Assembly (NCBI GenBank): GCA_964519595.1
Contig: CAZFJN010000003.1
Coordinates: 1 to 64,000, forward strand
Direction: 5' to 3'
Source of the DNA: JANRKF01 sp964519595
Lineage (GTDB): Bacteria; Pseudomonadota; Alphaproteobacteria; Rickettsiales; SXRF01
DNA length: 64,000 nt
The position numbers and the translations under genes are program-made. Below, in pieces: positions 34,496 through 42,635 of the stretch. The notes beneath the pieces are model-generated. The model was not told the origin of the DNA. It saw nothing but the letters and a program-made list of their open reading frames with translations, and ran no database searches. Numbering within the stretch: the first letter of the stretch is position 1; every line of letters begins with the position of its first letter.

Positions 34496-35213
34496 TTTTC
34501 CGGAAATTCATGTTGAGCGCGTCGATTATCAGTAATTTTCCAAACAGATTATCGCCAATATTGAGCAGAATTTTCATTGCTTCTAAAGCCTGAATATTGC
34601 CGGCAATTGCAGCCAGAGGAGAGATGACTCCTTCCTGCGCGCAGCTTAATTCACGTTCAGGAACTTCCGGAATATAACAACGATAGCAGGAATAATCTCC
34701 GCCACAATGCGCGCAGAAAGCGGCAATATGCGCGGTATAACCAAGAATTGCCGCATGAATCCAGGGAATTTTACGCCTTAGGCAAGCGTCATTAATCGCA
34801 TAACGGCTGGAGAAATTATCAGTTCCGTCAATTACCAGATCATATTCAGGAAAATTATATACTGACAATAATTGATCAGCATTTTCCGCTTCAAAACGCT
34901 GTATATATTCGTGAATTTTTATCTGTGGATTAAGCTCCTCAAGACGATCTTTTGCCGCTTTTGCTTTAAAACTTCCGATATCGGCAGTTTCGTATAAGGT
35001 CTGGCGCGGTAAATTTGACAGTTCAACGCGATCATAATCAACAATGCCAAGCCTGCCAATTCCTGCTGCGGCCAGCGACATCAGGCAGGAAGCGCCAAGC
35101 CCTCCTGCTCCTACAACCATAACACTACAAGCAGCAAGCCGCTCCTGCCCCTTCTCGCCAATTTCCGGAAGAACTATATGCCGAGCATAACGCCTGATAT
35201 TTTCTATGCTCAT
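34449..35213 (-). CDS. moeB: MoeB/ThiF-type sulfur-carrier adenylyltransferase
   Basis: E1-like enzyme that adenylates the C-terminus of MoaD or ThiS; 254 aa. It has the start SIENIRRYARHIVLPEIGEKGQERL, the ATP loop VVGAGGLGASCLMSLAAAGIG, and ATP-binding Arg/Lys residues. The first zinc pair is in SCYRCYIPE. The second pair is incomplete, since the C-terminus reads RDPECAHNQEE with one Cys. There is no rhodanese domain. MoeB and ThiF cannot be told apart from this context. It lies 12 nt downstream of cysK and may belong to that sulfur-related unit. Confidence 0.85.
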   Translation of the reverse strand: MSIENIRRYARHIVLPEIGEKGQERLAACSVMVVGAGGLGASCLMSLAAAGIGRLGIVDYDRVELSNLPRQTLYETADIGSFKAKAAKDRLEELNPQIKIHEYIQRFEAENADQLLSVYNFPEYDLVIDGTDNFSSRYAINDACLRRKIPWIHAAILGYTAHIAAFCAHCGGDYSCYRCYIPEVPERELSCAQEGVISPLAAIAGNIQALEAMKILLNIGDNLFGKLLIIDALNMNFRKIKLLRDPECAHNQEE

Positions 35214-35225
35214 TTCGCTCAGATT

Positions 35226-36185
35226 TCACTCAGAAAATAAATCCGTACTGATATATCTCTCCGCACAGGAAGCGGCAATAACCACTATTGTTTTGCCTTT
35301 CATATCCGCTCTGGCTGCAACTTCCAATGCTGCTGCCAGAGTTGCTCCTGATGAAATTCCAATTGGCAACCCTTCCAGCTTTGCCGCCTTGCGAGCGGTG
35401 ACAAAGGCTGTTTCATTGCTGATAGTGATTATTTCATCAATAACCTCACGCGCCAGAACATCAGGCACAAATCCTGCGCCAATTCCCTGAATTTTATGAG
35501 CGCCTGGCTTGCCGCCGGAAAGAACCGGACTATCTTCAGGCTCAACGGCGATTATTTTAACTGTCGGTTTTTTTTCTTTAAGAACCTGCCCTGTGCCAGT
35601 AACTGTGCCGCCAGTTCCTACTCCGGTTATGAAGACATCAACTTTTCCTGCCGTATCGCGCCATATTTCCTCAGCAGTGGTAGAGCGGTGAATCTCCGGA
35701 TTGGAAGGATTTTTAAATTGCTGCAGCATCATGGCGTTTTTATTCTCCGCAAGCAGCTCCTCGGCGCGTTCAATAGCGCCGCGCATACCTTTTGCCGCCG
35801 GAGTAAGTTCCAGATTCGCACCAAGGAATTTAAGCATTTTACGCCGTTCCATTGACATTGATTCCGGCATGGTCAGAGTAAGCTTATATCCTTTTGCCGC
35901 GCAGACAAAGGCCAGAGCAATTCCAGTATTTCCGGAAGTAGGCTCGACAAAAACTGTATCAGGCTTGATTTTGCCGCTCTCTTCCGCCGCTTCAACCATG
36001 GACAGTGCAATTCGATCCTTGACTGAAGAAAGCGGATTAAAAAATTCGCATTTAACCAGCACATCAGCAACACATCCTGCTTCTTTCGCCAAACGCGAAA
36101 TACGCACTAACGGCGTGTTGCCAATCGTTGCGACAATATTTTCATAAACATGACCACGCCCTGGCTTATCGAGAATTGTTTTCAT
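35226..36185 (-). CDS. cysK: Cysteine synthase A (O-acetylserine sulfhydrylase)
   Basis: PLP enzyme making cysteine from O-acetylserine and sulfide; 319 aa. The PLP Lys is in FFNPLSSVKDRIA, the substrate loop is PTSGNTGIALAFV, and the phosphate-binding Gly loop is TGVGTGGTVTGTGQVL. I chose ATG 36185 (MKTILDKPG), which has AAAGGAC upstream; an in-frame ATG at 36218 would overlap the Rrf2 gene. It follows the Rrf2 regulator gene by 29 nt, suggesting local control of cysteine synthesis. Confidence 0.95.
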   Translation of the reverse strand: MKTILDKPGRGHVYENIVATIGNTPLVRISRLAKEAGCVADVLVKCEFFNPLSSVKDRIALSMVEAAEESGKIKPDTVFVEPTSGNTGIALAFVCAAKGYKLTLTMPESMSMERRKMLKFLGANLELTPAAKGMRGAIERAEELLAENKNAMMLQQFKNPSNPEIHRSTTAEEIWRDTAGKVDVFITGVGTGGTVTGTGQVLKEKKPTVKIIAVEPEDSPVLSGGKPGAHKIQGIGAGFVPDVLAREVIDEIITISNETAFVTARKAAKLEGLPIGISSGATLAAALEVAARADMKGKTIVVIAASCAERYISTDLFSE

Positions 36186-36214
36186 AAATTTGTCCTTTCT
36201 AACCTTATTTCCAT

Positions 36215-36670
36215 TCAAATTGCAAAATCAGTTTTTTCTTCAGAAATTTTTTTAAGTTTTTTACGATCTGCCTCTTCGCATAAATCGGCAAGAGTTGTTT
36301 GTGCAAAAGCAGCTATTCTTGCTGATTCCGCTTTTTCCCACAGCGGCGCTATTATTTCACTGCCCAGCGAGGTTGCTCTGGCAATTTCGCGTATATCATC
36401 ATTATAAGACACAAGAGCTGTGCAAATATCTGCAAGACTAACCTTCCGGCGCTCTTTTGCCAACACATAACCACCTTTCGGACCACGAATTCCACGCAAA
36501 ATTCCGGCACGAACCAGCTTCTGCAGCAGCCCTTCCAGATAACGATCAGCAACTCCCTGCAACGCCGCAATATCACGAGCAGAAACCGCGCCATTTCCAG
36601 CATTGTAGGCGATGTACAATACAGCTTCAATGGCATAAAATAATTTATCGCGGACTAATTTATCACGCAT
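36215..36670 (-). CDS. Rrf2-family transcriptional regulator (CymR-like)
   Basis: A 151-residue winged-helix regulator with an N-terminal HTH (SARDIAALQGVADRYLEGLLQKL) and wing (GIRGPKGGYVLAK). The three-Cys Fe-S loop of IscR is missing; only two Cys remain, at ADICTAL and LADLCEEAD. It is therefore unlikely to bind an IscR-type cluster. Cluster-free Rrf2 proteins such as CymR of Firmicutes sense cysteine status through CysK. The adjacent cysK makes the same arrangement plausible here, but that is inference. Confidence 0.88.
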   Translation of the reverse strand: MRDKLVRDKLFYAIEAVLYIAYNAGNGAVSARDIAALQGVADRYLEGLLQKLVRAGILRGIRGPKGGYVLAKERRKVSLADICTALVSYNDDIREIARATSLGSEIIAPLWEKAESARIAAFAQTTLADLCEEADRKKLKKISEEKTDFAI

Positions 36671-36676
36671 TACGAA

Positions 36677-37117
36677 TTATCCTCCGGTAGAGCCAAAGCC
36701 GCCATCTGCCCGCGCCGTTTCATCAAGAGAATCAACCTTATGCCAGCTTACTTGTGCAACCGGCATGATTACCATCTGCGCGATGCGGTCGCCACGCGAT
36801 ATTGTCACCTCTTCCGTGCCAAGATTAATCAGCAATATTTTTATTTCACCACGGTAATCAGCATCAATAGTTCCAGGAGAATTAAGAACTGATATTCCCG
36901 ATTTCAGCGCCAAGCCGGAACGAGGCCTTATTTGCGCCTCATAACAAGAAGGCAAGGCGATTGCAATTCCGGTTGGAATTAACATGCGCTGCATTGGCGA
37001 AAGCCTTACATCTGAACCAATTGCCGCTATTAAATCAACTCCGGCGCTTTGCGCGGTAGCATAAGCCGGAAGGGGAAGATTTTCACCATGCGGAAGCTGT
37101 ATTATATTTACCTTCAT
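36677..37117 (-). CDS. dut: dUTP diphosphatase
   Basis: Trimeric dUTPase that keeps uracil out of DNA and makes dUMP; 146 aa. All five motifs are present: AGVDLIAA, PRSGLALK, GTIDADYRGEI, RGDRIAQMVI and the C-terminal GGFGSTG. It lies 6 nt upstream of the Rrf2 gene, so dut-rrf2-cysK-moeB looks like one transcript. Confidence 0.97.
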   Translation of the reverse strand: MKVNIIQLPHGENLPLPAYATAQSAGVDLIAAIGSDVRLSPMQRMLIPTGIAIALPSCYEAQIRPRSGLALKSGISVLNSPGTIDADYRGEIKILLINLGTEEVTISRGDRIAQMVIMPVAQVSWHKVDSLDETARADGGFGSTGG

Positions 37118-37125
37118 CTATTACC

Positions 37126-37321
37126 TTCCTCTTTGAGCATTTTTGCATTTTTGCATTTTTTCTTTGAGCATTTTTNNNNNNNNNNNNNNNNNNNNNNNNN
37201 NNNNNNNNNNNNNNNNNNNNNNNNNNNNNNNNNNNNNNNNNNNNNNNNNNNNNNNNNNNNNNNNNNNNNNNNNNNTCTTTGAGCATTTTTGCATTTTTGC
37301 ATTTTTTCTTTGAGCATTTTT
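37126..37321. repeat. TTTGAGCA/TTTTTGCA repeat interrupted by assembly gap
   Basis: The same block (TCTTTGAGCATTTTTGCA, then TTTTTGCATTTT, then TCTTTGAGCATTTTT) flanks the gap on both sides, at about 37129-37175 and 37276-37320. The assembly therefore broke inside a tandem repeat whose true copy number is unknown. Confidence 0.9.
37176..37275. other. Assembly gap of 100 N
   Basis: Exactly 100 undetermined bases, the conventional size for an unknown-length scaffold gap, lie inside the repeat between dut and coaBC. Real length may differ. Confidence 0.99.
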
Positions 37322-37400
37322 TCGTTCGGATTTTATTATTTATGAATTTTATTATTCTAGAGCTTTATTATTCTAGAATTTTATTATTCAGGAATTTTGT

Positions 37401-37440
37401 TTTTTATGGTTTTCCATTCTTTTTTATGGTTTTCCATTCA
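37401..37440. repeat. 20-bp duplication covering the coaBC stop
   Basis: TTTTTATGGTTTTCCATTC plus one base occurs twice in tandem (37401-37420 and 37421-37440). Because 20 is not a multiple of 3, the second copy is read in a different frame, which changes the C-terminus of CoaBC. Confidence 0.9.
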
Positions 37441-38633
37441 TTGACAATTTCATCAACCAGCCTGCTGGCAACCAGATCCTTGTTCATTCTTGGCCAGCGA
37501 TCTTCGCTGTTTTTCTTGATAAGAATTATCTGATTTTCATCATTGCCAAAAACATTATCGCCGGAAACATCATTAGCAATTATCCAGTCACAATTTTTTC
37601 TTTGTAATTTATTTTGCGCGTTAGATTCAACCATTTCCGTTTCGGCAGCGAAACCGATTACTAAATATGGTCGTTTTGTTGAATGAGTTGCAATATGCGC
37701 TAATATGTCAGGATTTTCGATAAGCTGCAATGTCGGAACTTCGCCAATTACCGCCTTTTTAAGTTTCTGCGCTGATGGTTTTGAAACTCGCCAATCAGCA
37801 ACCGCCGCCGCGCAAATCGCTATTCCAACTGGAAGTGATTCTTCACAAGCCGCCAGCATTTCATCAGCAGACTCGACATGAATAATTTTTATTCCATTAG
37901 GATCAGCAAGAGCAGTAGGGCCGCAGACAAGCGTAACCTCAGCGCCTGCCGCAGCAAGAGCGCGCGCAATAGAATGTCCTTGCCGTCCTGATGAACGATT
38001 GGAAATATAACGCACCGGATCAATCGCTTCACGAGTTGGTCCGGAAGTAACTAAAACACGCACGCCGGCAAGCAGCGATTTTTTTGCATATGTCGTATTA
38101 GCACATTCCGCGCCAGTAACGATTTCAACAATCGAAGATATTTCCGCCATTCTTCCTGCGCCTGTTTCGCCGCAAGCAAGGAGGCCGCTTTCCGGCTCGA
38201 TTATAATTGCGCCATCGCTGCGGATTTGCGCGATATTACGTCTGGTTGCAGGATGTGCCAGCATTTCCTTATTCATCGCTGGCGCTACAAAAAGCGGCTT
38301 GTTGTTGGCAAGCAAGGCAGTGCTGGCTAGATCATCGGCAATTCCTTGCGCCATTTTGGCAATTATATTCGCCGAAGCAGGCGCAACTATCACTGCATCC
38401 GCCTCACGAACCAGCCTGATATGTCCCATTTCTGTTTCATCTTTTAAAGACCATAAATCTGTATAAACAGCATTTTCCGACAAGGATGCAACCGCCAGCG
38501 GCGTTACAAACTGCTCGCCGCCTTTAGTAACAATACAGCGCACATTGATTCCGCGTTCACGCAAGCGCCTGATTAAATCAAGCGATTTATAAGCGGCAAT
38601 GCTTCCGGAAATAATCAATAGCAGATTTTTCAT
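37404..38633 (-). CDS. coaBC: Bifunctional phosphopantothenoylcysteine decarboxylase/synthetase
   Basis: Two steps of coenzyme A synthesis in one 409-residue protein. The N-terminal flavin decarboxylase domain (about 1-180) has GSIAAYKSLDLIRRL, catalytic His in MGHIRLVREADA, PASANIIAKMAQGIADDL and PAMNKEM. The CTP-dependent ligase domain has VLVTSGPTREAIDPVRYISN and GFAAETEMV. The last residues (EWKTIKKNGKP) come from a 20-bp duplication read in two frames. Confidence 0.95.
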   Translation of the reverse strand: MKNLLLIISGSIAAYKSLDLIRRLRERGINVRCIVTKGGEQFVTPLAVASLSENAVYTDLWSLKDETEMGHIRLVREADAVIVAPASANIIAKMAQGIADDLASTALLANNKPLFVAPAMNKEMLAHPATRRNIAQIRSDGAIIIEPESGLLACGETGAGRMAEISSIVEIVTGAECANTTYAKKSLLAGVRVLVTSGPTREAIDPVRYISNRSSGRQGHSIARALAAAGAEVTLVCGPTALADPNGIKIIHVESADEMLAACEESLPVGIAICAAAVADWRVSKPSAQKLKKAVIGEVPTLQLIENPDILAHIATHSTKRPYLVIGFAAETEMVESNAQNKLQRKNCDWIIANDVSGDNVFGNDENQIILIKKNSEDRWPRMNKDLVASRLVDEIVNEWKTIKKNGKP

Positions 38634-39092
38634 GAAAAACTCTTGGCAATAAATTTTGCGATAAACTTTGCGATAAATAAATAGATAAATAAATTTGGCG
38701 ATAAATTAAATGTCACTTTAAATAACGTAAGTCACTTTAAATAACGTAATTAGCTCTTTATTAGCTCTTTATGCGCTCTTTAAATAACCTCATCATTAAA
38801 ACCGCAGCATAGCTTTCTGCCTGATAAATTTCAAACTGATTAAAATTGTTGAATTTCAGATATTAAGTCTAATTTAAGCTTAGTTGTAGCTAGTAAATTT
38901 CAGAGTGACTAACTACAAAAAACCTTTATAATGCGGCGCTTGATGATTATAATTATGATTATAATTATATTTAATCATCTCTGATTATCTTTAATCATCA
39001 TCTTTAATCTATTTAGCTGATTTTTTTAGCTGATTAGCTGATTTTTTTAGCTGAATTTTTCAATTAATAATTACATAAATTGCAAATGAATT
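38634..39092. other. 459-nt AT-rich spacer packed with small repeats
   Basis: No gene is visible. It contains several local duplications: GCGATAAA-type units near 38655-38705, GTCACTTTAAATAACGTAA twice near 38711-38750, TAGCTCTTTAT three times near 38750-38780, GATTATAATTAT near 38944-38970, ATCATCTTTAATC-type units near 38975-39010, and TAGCTGATTTTTT near 39015-39060. Promoters of coaBC and ilvN should lie here but cannot be picked with confidence. Confidence 0.75.
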
Positions 39093-39623
39093 ATGACTGA
39101 TATTGTTTATGATATCCCTATTCGCAGCGAGGCGGTAAACCGTCATATTTTCGCTGTGCTGGTTGATAATGAATTTGGCGTTCTGGCGCGTGTGGTCGGA
39201 CTTTTTTCCGGACGCGGCTATAATATCGAATCGCTGACTGTTGCTGAAGTTGATAATCAGCGCAATTTATCGAGAATCACCATCGTCACTTCCGGCACAG
39301 AAATGGTTATTGAGCAAATTAAAAAATTGCTTGAGCGAATGGTTCCTGTTCATAAGGTGCATGATCTGACTGTTGATGGTCCGCATGTCGAGCGCGAACT
39401 GGCGCTGATAAAAATATCCGGCGATGAGGCGCTAAGGCTTGAAGCGCTGCGAGTTTCCGATGTATTCCGCGCACGCGTGGTTGATTCAGCGGCAAATTCT
39501 TTTGTTTTTGAACTAACCGGCGAACGTGCAAAAATTGACGCTTTCATAGATCATTTACGGCCACTTGGCTTAACTGAAATATGCCGAACCGGCTCAGCGG
39601 CAATGTCACGCGAGAAGAAATAA
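39093..39623 (+). CDS. ilvN: Acetolactate synthase small (regulatory) subunit
   Basis: Valine-binding regulatory subunit of acetohydroxyacid synthase; 176 aa. It has an N-terminal ACT domain (HIFAVLVDNEFGVLARVVGLF and RGYNIESLTV) and a C-terminal ACT-like domain ending near FIDHLRPLGLTEICRTGSAAMSR. Length is normal. The catalytic subunit (ilvB/ilvI) and ilvC, which usually flank it, are absent here, so the gene is separated from its partner. Confidence 0.95.
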   Translation: MTDIVYDIPIRSEAVNRHIFAVLVDNEFGVLARVVGLFSGRGYNIESLTVAEVDNQRNLSRITIVTSGTEMVIEQIKKLLERMVPVHKVHDLTVDGPHVERELALIKISGDEALRLEALRVSDVFRARVVDSAANSFVFELTGERAKIDAFIDHLRPLGLTEICRTGSAAMSREKK

Positions 39624-39643
39624 TAGTATTGTAAGGAATTTTA

Positions 39644-39690
39644 TGCCGAAAACTCGGCAAACTGGACTTTCGACTTTCGTCGGGATGACG
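39644..39690. repeat. Short palindromic element between convergent genes
   Basis: The segment holds GCCGAAAACTCGGC and, on the minus strand, CGAC-GAAA-GTCG (39682-39671), a 4-bp stem with a GNRA-type loop. The adjacent GTCATCC motif is shared with the palindrome at 4858-4976. It may be a relic of the same dispersed palindromic family and could end transcription of ilvN or the convergent chemotaxis operon. Confidence 0.45.
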
Positions 39691-39711
39691 CGATAAAGAA
39701 GTGACATTACG

Positions 39712-40908
39712 CTAAAATAATTCAACATCCTGCGGCGGATGTGTGTGATCTTCTTCCTGCCGTGCGATCAGATTTCTTGAATATAACAAATCCAGATAAC
39801 GCTGGCGAATGTCGCCGAGTTTGATTACTGAGAGAATATGGTCAACCGCCGCCTGCAAATCATGTTTAAGCAAGGAATTAACGCCAGCTTCTCCTTCTTT
39901 CTGAACCAGAGTCGCCGCCAGATTTTCCGTTTTGCCGCGAATTTCATCAAACATCAGCAGACATTGGCGAATAATATTTACTGAATTCTCAGTAATCTGC
40001 GTATTGCGATCTTGAAATTGCAAATCAATAATCATGCTTTGAATAGAGCTTGATATCTCACGCGAGGAATCCGCTGAATCACGCATAACTTGCATTGAAT
40101 TCTCGCTTTGCTTTACTAAACCATTCATAAGGGCTTCCAGAGTATCTTTTGCCATTATGTTGGAATTCATGTCAGTAGTTGCTACTTCCTTCAAAACATC
40201 AAAACCGTCGCTGACGCTTTTGATTATAACGCCTGTACGTAAACGCATACTTTCTGAAAGAGCGGAAATTTCGCTGGAAAGAACTTTCATCTCATTAGCC
40301 ACCACCGCAAATCCTTGTCCTTTTTCTCCGGCGCGGGCAGCTTCTATTAAAGCATTAAGCGCCAGAAAATTTGATTGCTTGGTTATTTCCTGAATACGCT
40401 TGGAAAATTTCTCCACCTCATTCAGACTCTTTATCGCATCGTCCATATTATAGACCATCGACAACGCCTTCTTAGCGACAAACAGCATTTTGGAAACTGA
40501 GTCATCAAGAGTCTTGCTGAAAATTCCGATAAAGTCTTCCAGCGATATTTTTTTATCATCAAGCGCGATAGTGCCAATGGTGGAAAGCAAAGCTTGCACT
40601 GTTTCACCTTGTGAATGTGCGCTGGCTGCAAGAGTTTTGAAACGATCAGTCAGATCATAGCTGGCTTTTTCAACATTCTGCGCGGCTTCCGGCAATAAAT
40701 TAGTCAGAACATCAAGCGCGCCTCCTCCGGCATCAAGCAATTTAACCAGCTCGGCAATTAATGAATAAAGCTCGGAAAAATGCAGCGTCGGCGTTTTGCT
40801 GTTGTCGATATTTGCACTATTGTCGCTATTATCAATATGATCACTATGAACGTTATGAGCGCTACTGATATTTTCAGCAGGAATAAGGCGTAAATGCGGA
40901 TTTTTCAT
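39712..40908 (-). CDS. Soluble receptor-like chemotaxis protein with CheZ-like DxxxQ motif
   Basis: A 398-residue protein without membrane segments. After a low-complexity Asn/Asp/Ser leader, a long helical region contains the MCP hairpin tip (KQSNFLALNALIEAARAGEKGQGFAVVANEM). About 95 residues later comes MIIDLQFQDRNTQITENSV, with Asp300 and Gln304 spaced as in the CheZ active site (FQDLTGQ). It ends in DVELF. It is last in the chemotaxis operon and overlaps cheB by 4 nt. Since no cheZ, cheC or cheX is present, it may dephosphorylate CheY; this is inference. It could instead be a cytoplasmic signalling scaffold. Confidence 0.75.
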   Translation of the reverse strand: MKNPHLRLIPAENISSAHNVHSDHIDNSDNSANIDNSKTPTLHFSELYSLIAELVKLLDAGGGALDVLTNLLPEAAQNVEKASYDLTDRFKTLAASAHSQGETVQALLSTIGTIALDDKKISLEDFIGIFSKTLDDSVSKMLFVAKKALSMVYNMDDAIKSLNEVEKFSKRIQEITKQSNFLALNALIEAARAGEKGQGFAVVANEMKVLSSEISALSESMRLRTGVIIKSVSDGFDVLKEVATTDMNSNIMAKDTLEALMNGLVKQSENSMQVMRDSADSSREISSSIQSMIIDLQFQDRNTQITENSVNIIRQCLLMFDEIRGKTENLAATLVQKEGEAGVNSLLKHDLQAAVDHILSVIKLGDIRQRYLDLLYSRNLIARQEEDHTHPPQDVELF

Positions 40909-41975
40909 GCTGCGCCCTCCGCTTTTTCACATATTTTAAGCGCCGCTTTCGGAATATCAGAAAGCGGAAGTTCAATATGCGTAGCGCCGAGCTTCGCCGC
41001 TGCCTGCGGCATACCGTAAACAACGCAACTGGCCTGATTCTGTCCAATATTATAAGCACCGCGCTCACGCATTGCCTTCATACCATTTGCGCCGTCTTTT
41101 CCCATTCCGGTTAAAATAATTCCAACTGCGCGTTCGCCAACCGTTTCGGCAACGGAATTAAATAAAACATCAACTGAAGGACGATGACTGGAAACCGGCG
41201 GTCCGGCTTCAAGCTTGCATACCAGATCAACGCCTACTCGAACTATTTTTAAATGATAATCTCCGCCTGGCGCGATATAAGCATGTCCGGCTTTAAGGCG
41301 TGCATGGTTGGTTGCCTCTGTAACATTAACCTGCGATAAACCGTCAAGGCGAGCGGCAAAAGATTTAGTGAAAGTTTCCGGCATATGCTGAGTGACCACT
41401 ATCGGCGGAGAATTTGCCGGAAGACGCAGGAAAATATCACGCAACGCCTCAACTCCGCCAGTAGAAGAGCCAATTGCGATTATACGCCGCGATTTTCCGC
41501 CTGGTGGATTAAATGGCACAATTGCCGACTCATTATTGCGGCTGTTAAGGCTGTTTTTATGGCGAACATTAGCTTTTGCCGCGGCGCGAACTTTAGCAAC
41601 CAGATCTTCTTTAAGCGCGCCGATTGTGTTTCTGGTATGATTTGAAACCGGCTTGCTGACATAATCAAAAGCGCCTATTTCCAACGCTCTGATCGTTGCA
41701 TCTGCGCCTTTTTGCGTTAGAGTAGAAGCCATAACAACCGGCATTGGCCGCAATGACATTATTTTTTCAAGGAACGACAAACCGTCCATTTTCGGCATTT
41801 CAATATCTAAAGTAAGCACATCCGGATCAAGACGTTTTATTTTCTCACGCGCCTCAAGAGGATCACATGCCGTGTCTAAAACCTCGATATCATCCTCAGA
41901 ACCAAGCATCTCGGCAAACATCTGCCGAATCAGCGCTGAATCATCAACAATCAATACAGTGATGCGCTTTTCCAT
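40905..41975 (-). CDS. cheB: Protein-glutamate methylesterase CheB
   Basis: Response-regulator methylesterase removing methyl groups from receptor glutamates; 356 aa. The receiver has VDDSALIRQMF and phospho-Asp57 in LTLDIEMPKMDG. A linker of about 40 residues leads to the catalytic domain with IAIGSSTGGVEALR (catalytic Ser), VTQHMPETFTKSFA (His) and GMGKDGANGM (Asp). Its stop overlaps the next gene (ATGA) and it starts 2 nt after the cheD stop, so it lies in a compact operon. Confidence 0.97.
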   Translation of the reverse strand: MEKRITVLIVDDSALIRQMFAEMLGSEDDIEVLDTACDPLEAREKIKRLDPDVLTLDIEMPKMDGLSFLEKIMSLRPMPVVMASTLTQKGADATIRALEIGAFDYVSKPVSNHTRNTIGALKEDLVAKVRAAAKANVRHKNSLNSRNNESAIVPFNPPGGKSRRIIAIGSSTGGVEALRDIFLRLPANSPPIVVTQHMPETFTKSFAARLDGLSQVNVTEATNHARLKAGHAYIAPGGDYHLKIVRVGVDLVCKLEAGPPVSSHRPSVDVLFNSVAETVGERAVGIILTGMGKDGANGMKAMRERGAYNIGQNQASCVVYGMPQAAAKLGATHIELPLSDIPKAALKICEKAEGAA

Positions 41976-41977
41976 AA

Positions 41978-42628
41978 TTAAAACAGCTCAATATTGCTAT
42001 CAGTTGAATGCGCGACGATTGATTTTTTATAACGATCTTCTTCCTCAACAACGATTTTGTCCTCTTGACGGCGCAATAATCTCATCATTACTTTTCCAGT
42101 ATCAGGATAATAATGAAGGCGGCGCGGATGATCGCCTTCTAAATCTTCAGAAACTATCCGATAGCCTTCGCGTTTTAGAAAATCGCGAATAAATTGCGCG
42201 TTTTTTGAACCAATGCGCGCTGAATTATTGATAACATTGCCGCCGCCAAAAACTTTAACTTCAAAACGCTCTTTGCGACCGCCGCATTTTAGAATTCCGT
42301 TAATCAGACTCTCCATGGCGAATACGCCGTAACGCGCTGAATCGCTGATCTGACTGTCAACATTATCTTCGCCAGGCAGTAAAAAATGATTCATTCCGCC
42401 AACGCGCGCCAAAGGATCACGAATACAAGCGGAAACACATGAGCCAAGAATAGTAGCCAGCATCTCGTTGCCTGCCGTTGAAACATACCAGTCGCCGGCA
42501 AATATTTTGACAACATCTATATTTTCCTCATTATCGTGAAAACGCTTCTGGCCGTGAAAATATTCACCAACCAGCATGTCCTTTTTCTGCTGTCTGCGTT
42601 CTTTTGCTAATCTTTCGCTCATTGGCAT
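41978..42628 (-). CDS. cheD: Chemoreceptor glutamine deamidase CheD
   Basis: Deamidates receptor Gln residues to methylatable Glu; 216 aa. Catalytic Cys lies in ILGSCVSACIRDP and the His in GGMNHFLLPGED. Further conserved parts are ESLINGILKCGG, KVFGGGNV and IGSKNAQFIRDFL. It ends with NIELF, closely resembling the DVELF tail of the soluble receptor-like protein two genes downstream. The start may be 42628 or the Met two codons later. It lies 7 nt after cheR. Confidence 0.96.
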   Translation of the reverse strand: MPMSERLAKERRQQKKDMLVGEYFHGQKRFHDNEENIDVVKIFAGDWYVSTAGNEMLATILGSCVSACIRDPLARVGGMNHFLLPGEDNVDSQISDSARYGVFAMESLINGILKCGGRKERFEVKVFGGGNVINNSARIGSKNAQFIRDFLKREGYRIVSEDLEGDHPRRLHYYPDTGKVMMRLLRRQEDKIVVEEEDRYKKSIVAHSTDSNIELF

Positions 42629-42635
42629 ATAAAAA

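Noticed and set aside
37126..37317. Short frames running through the N gap
   Set aside because: They consist of undetermined residues and repeat-derived codons, with no support.
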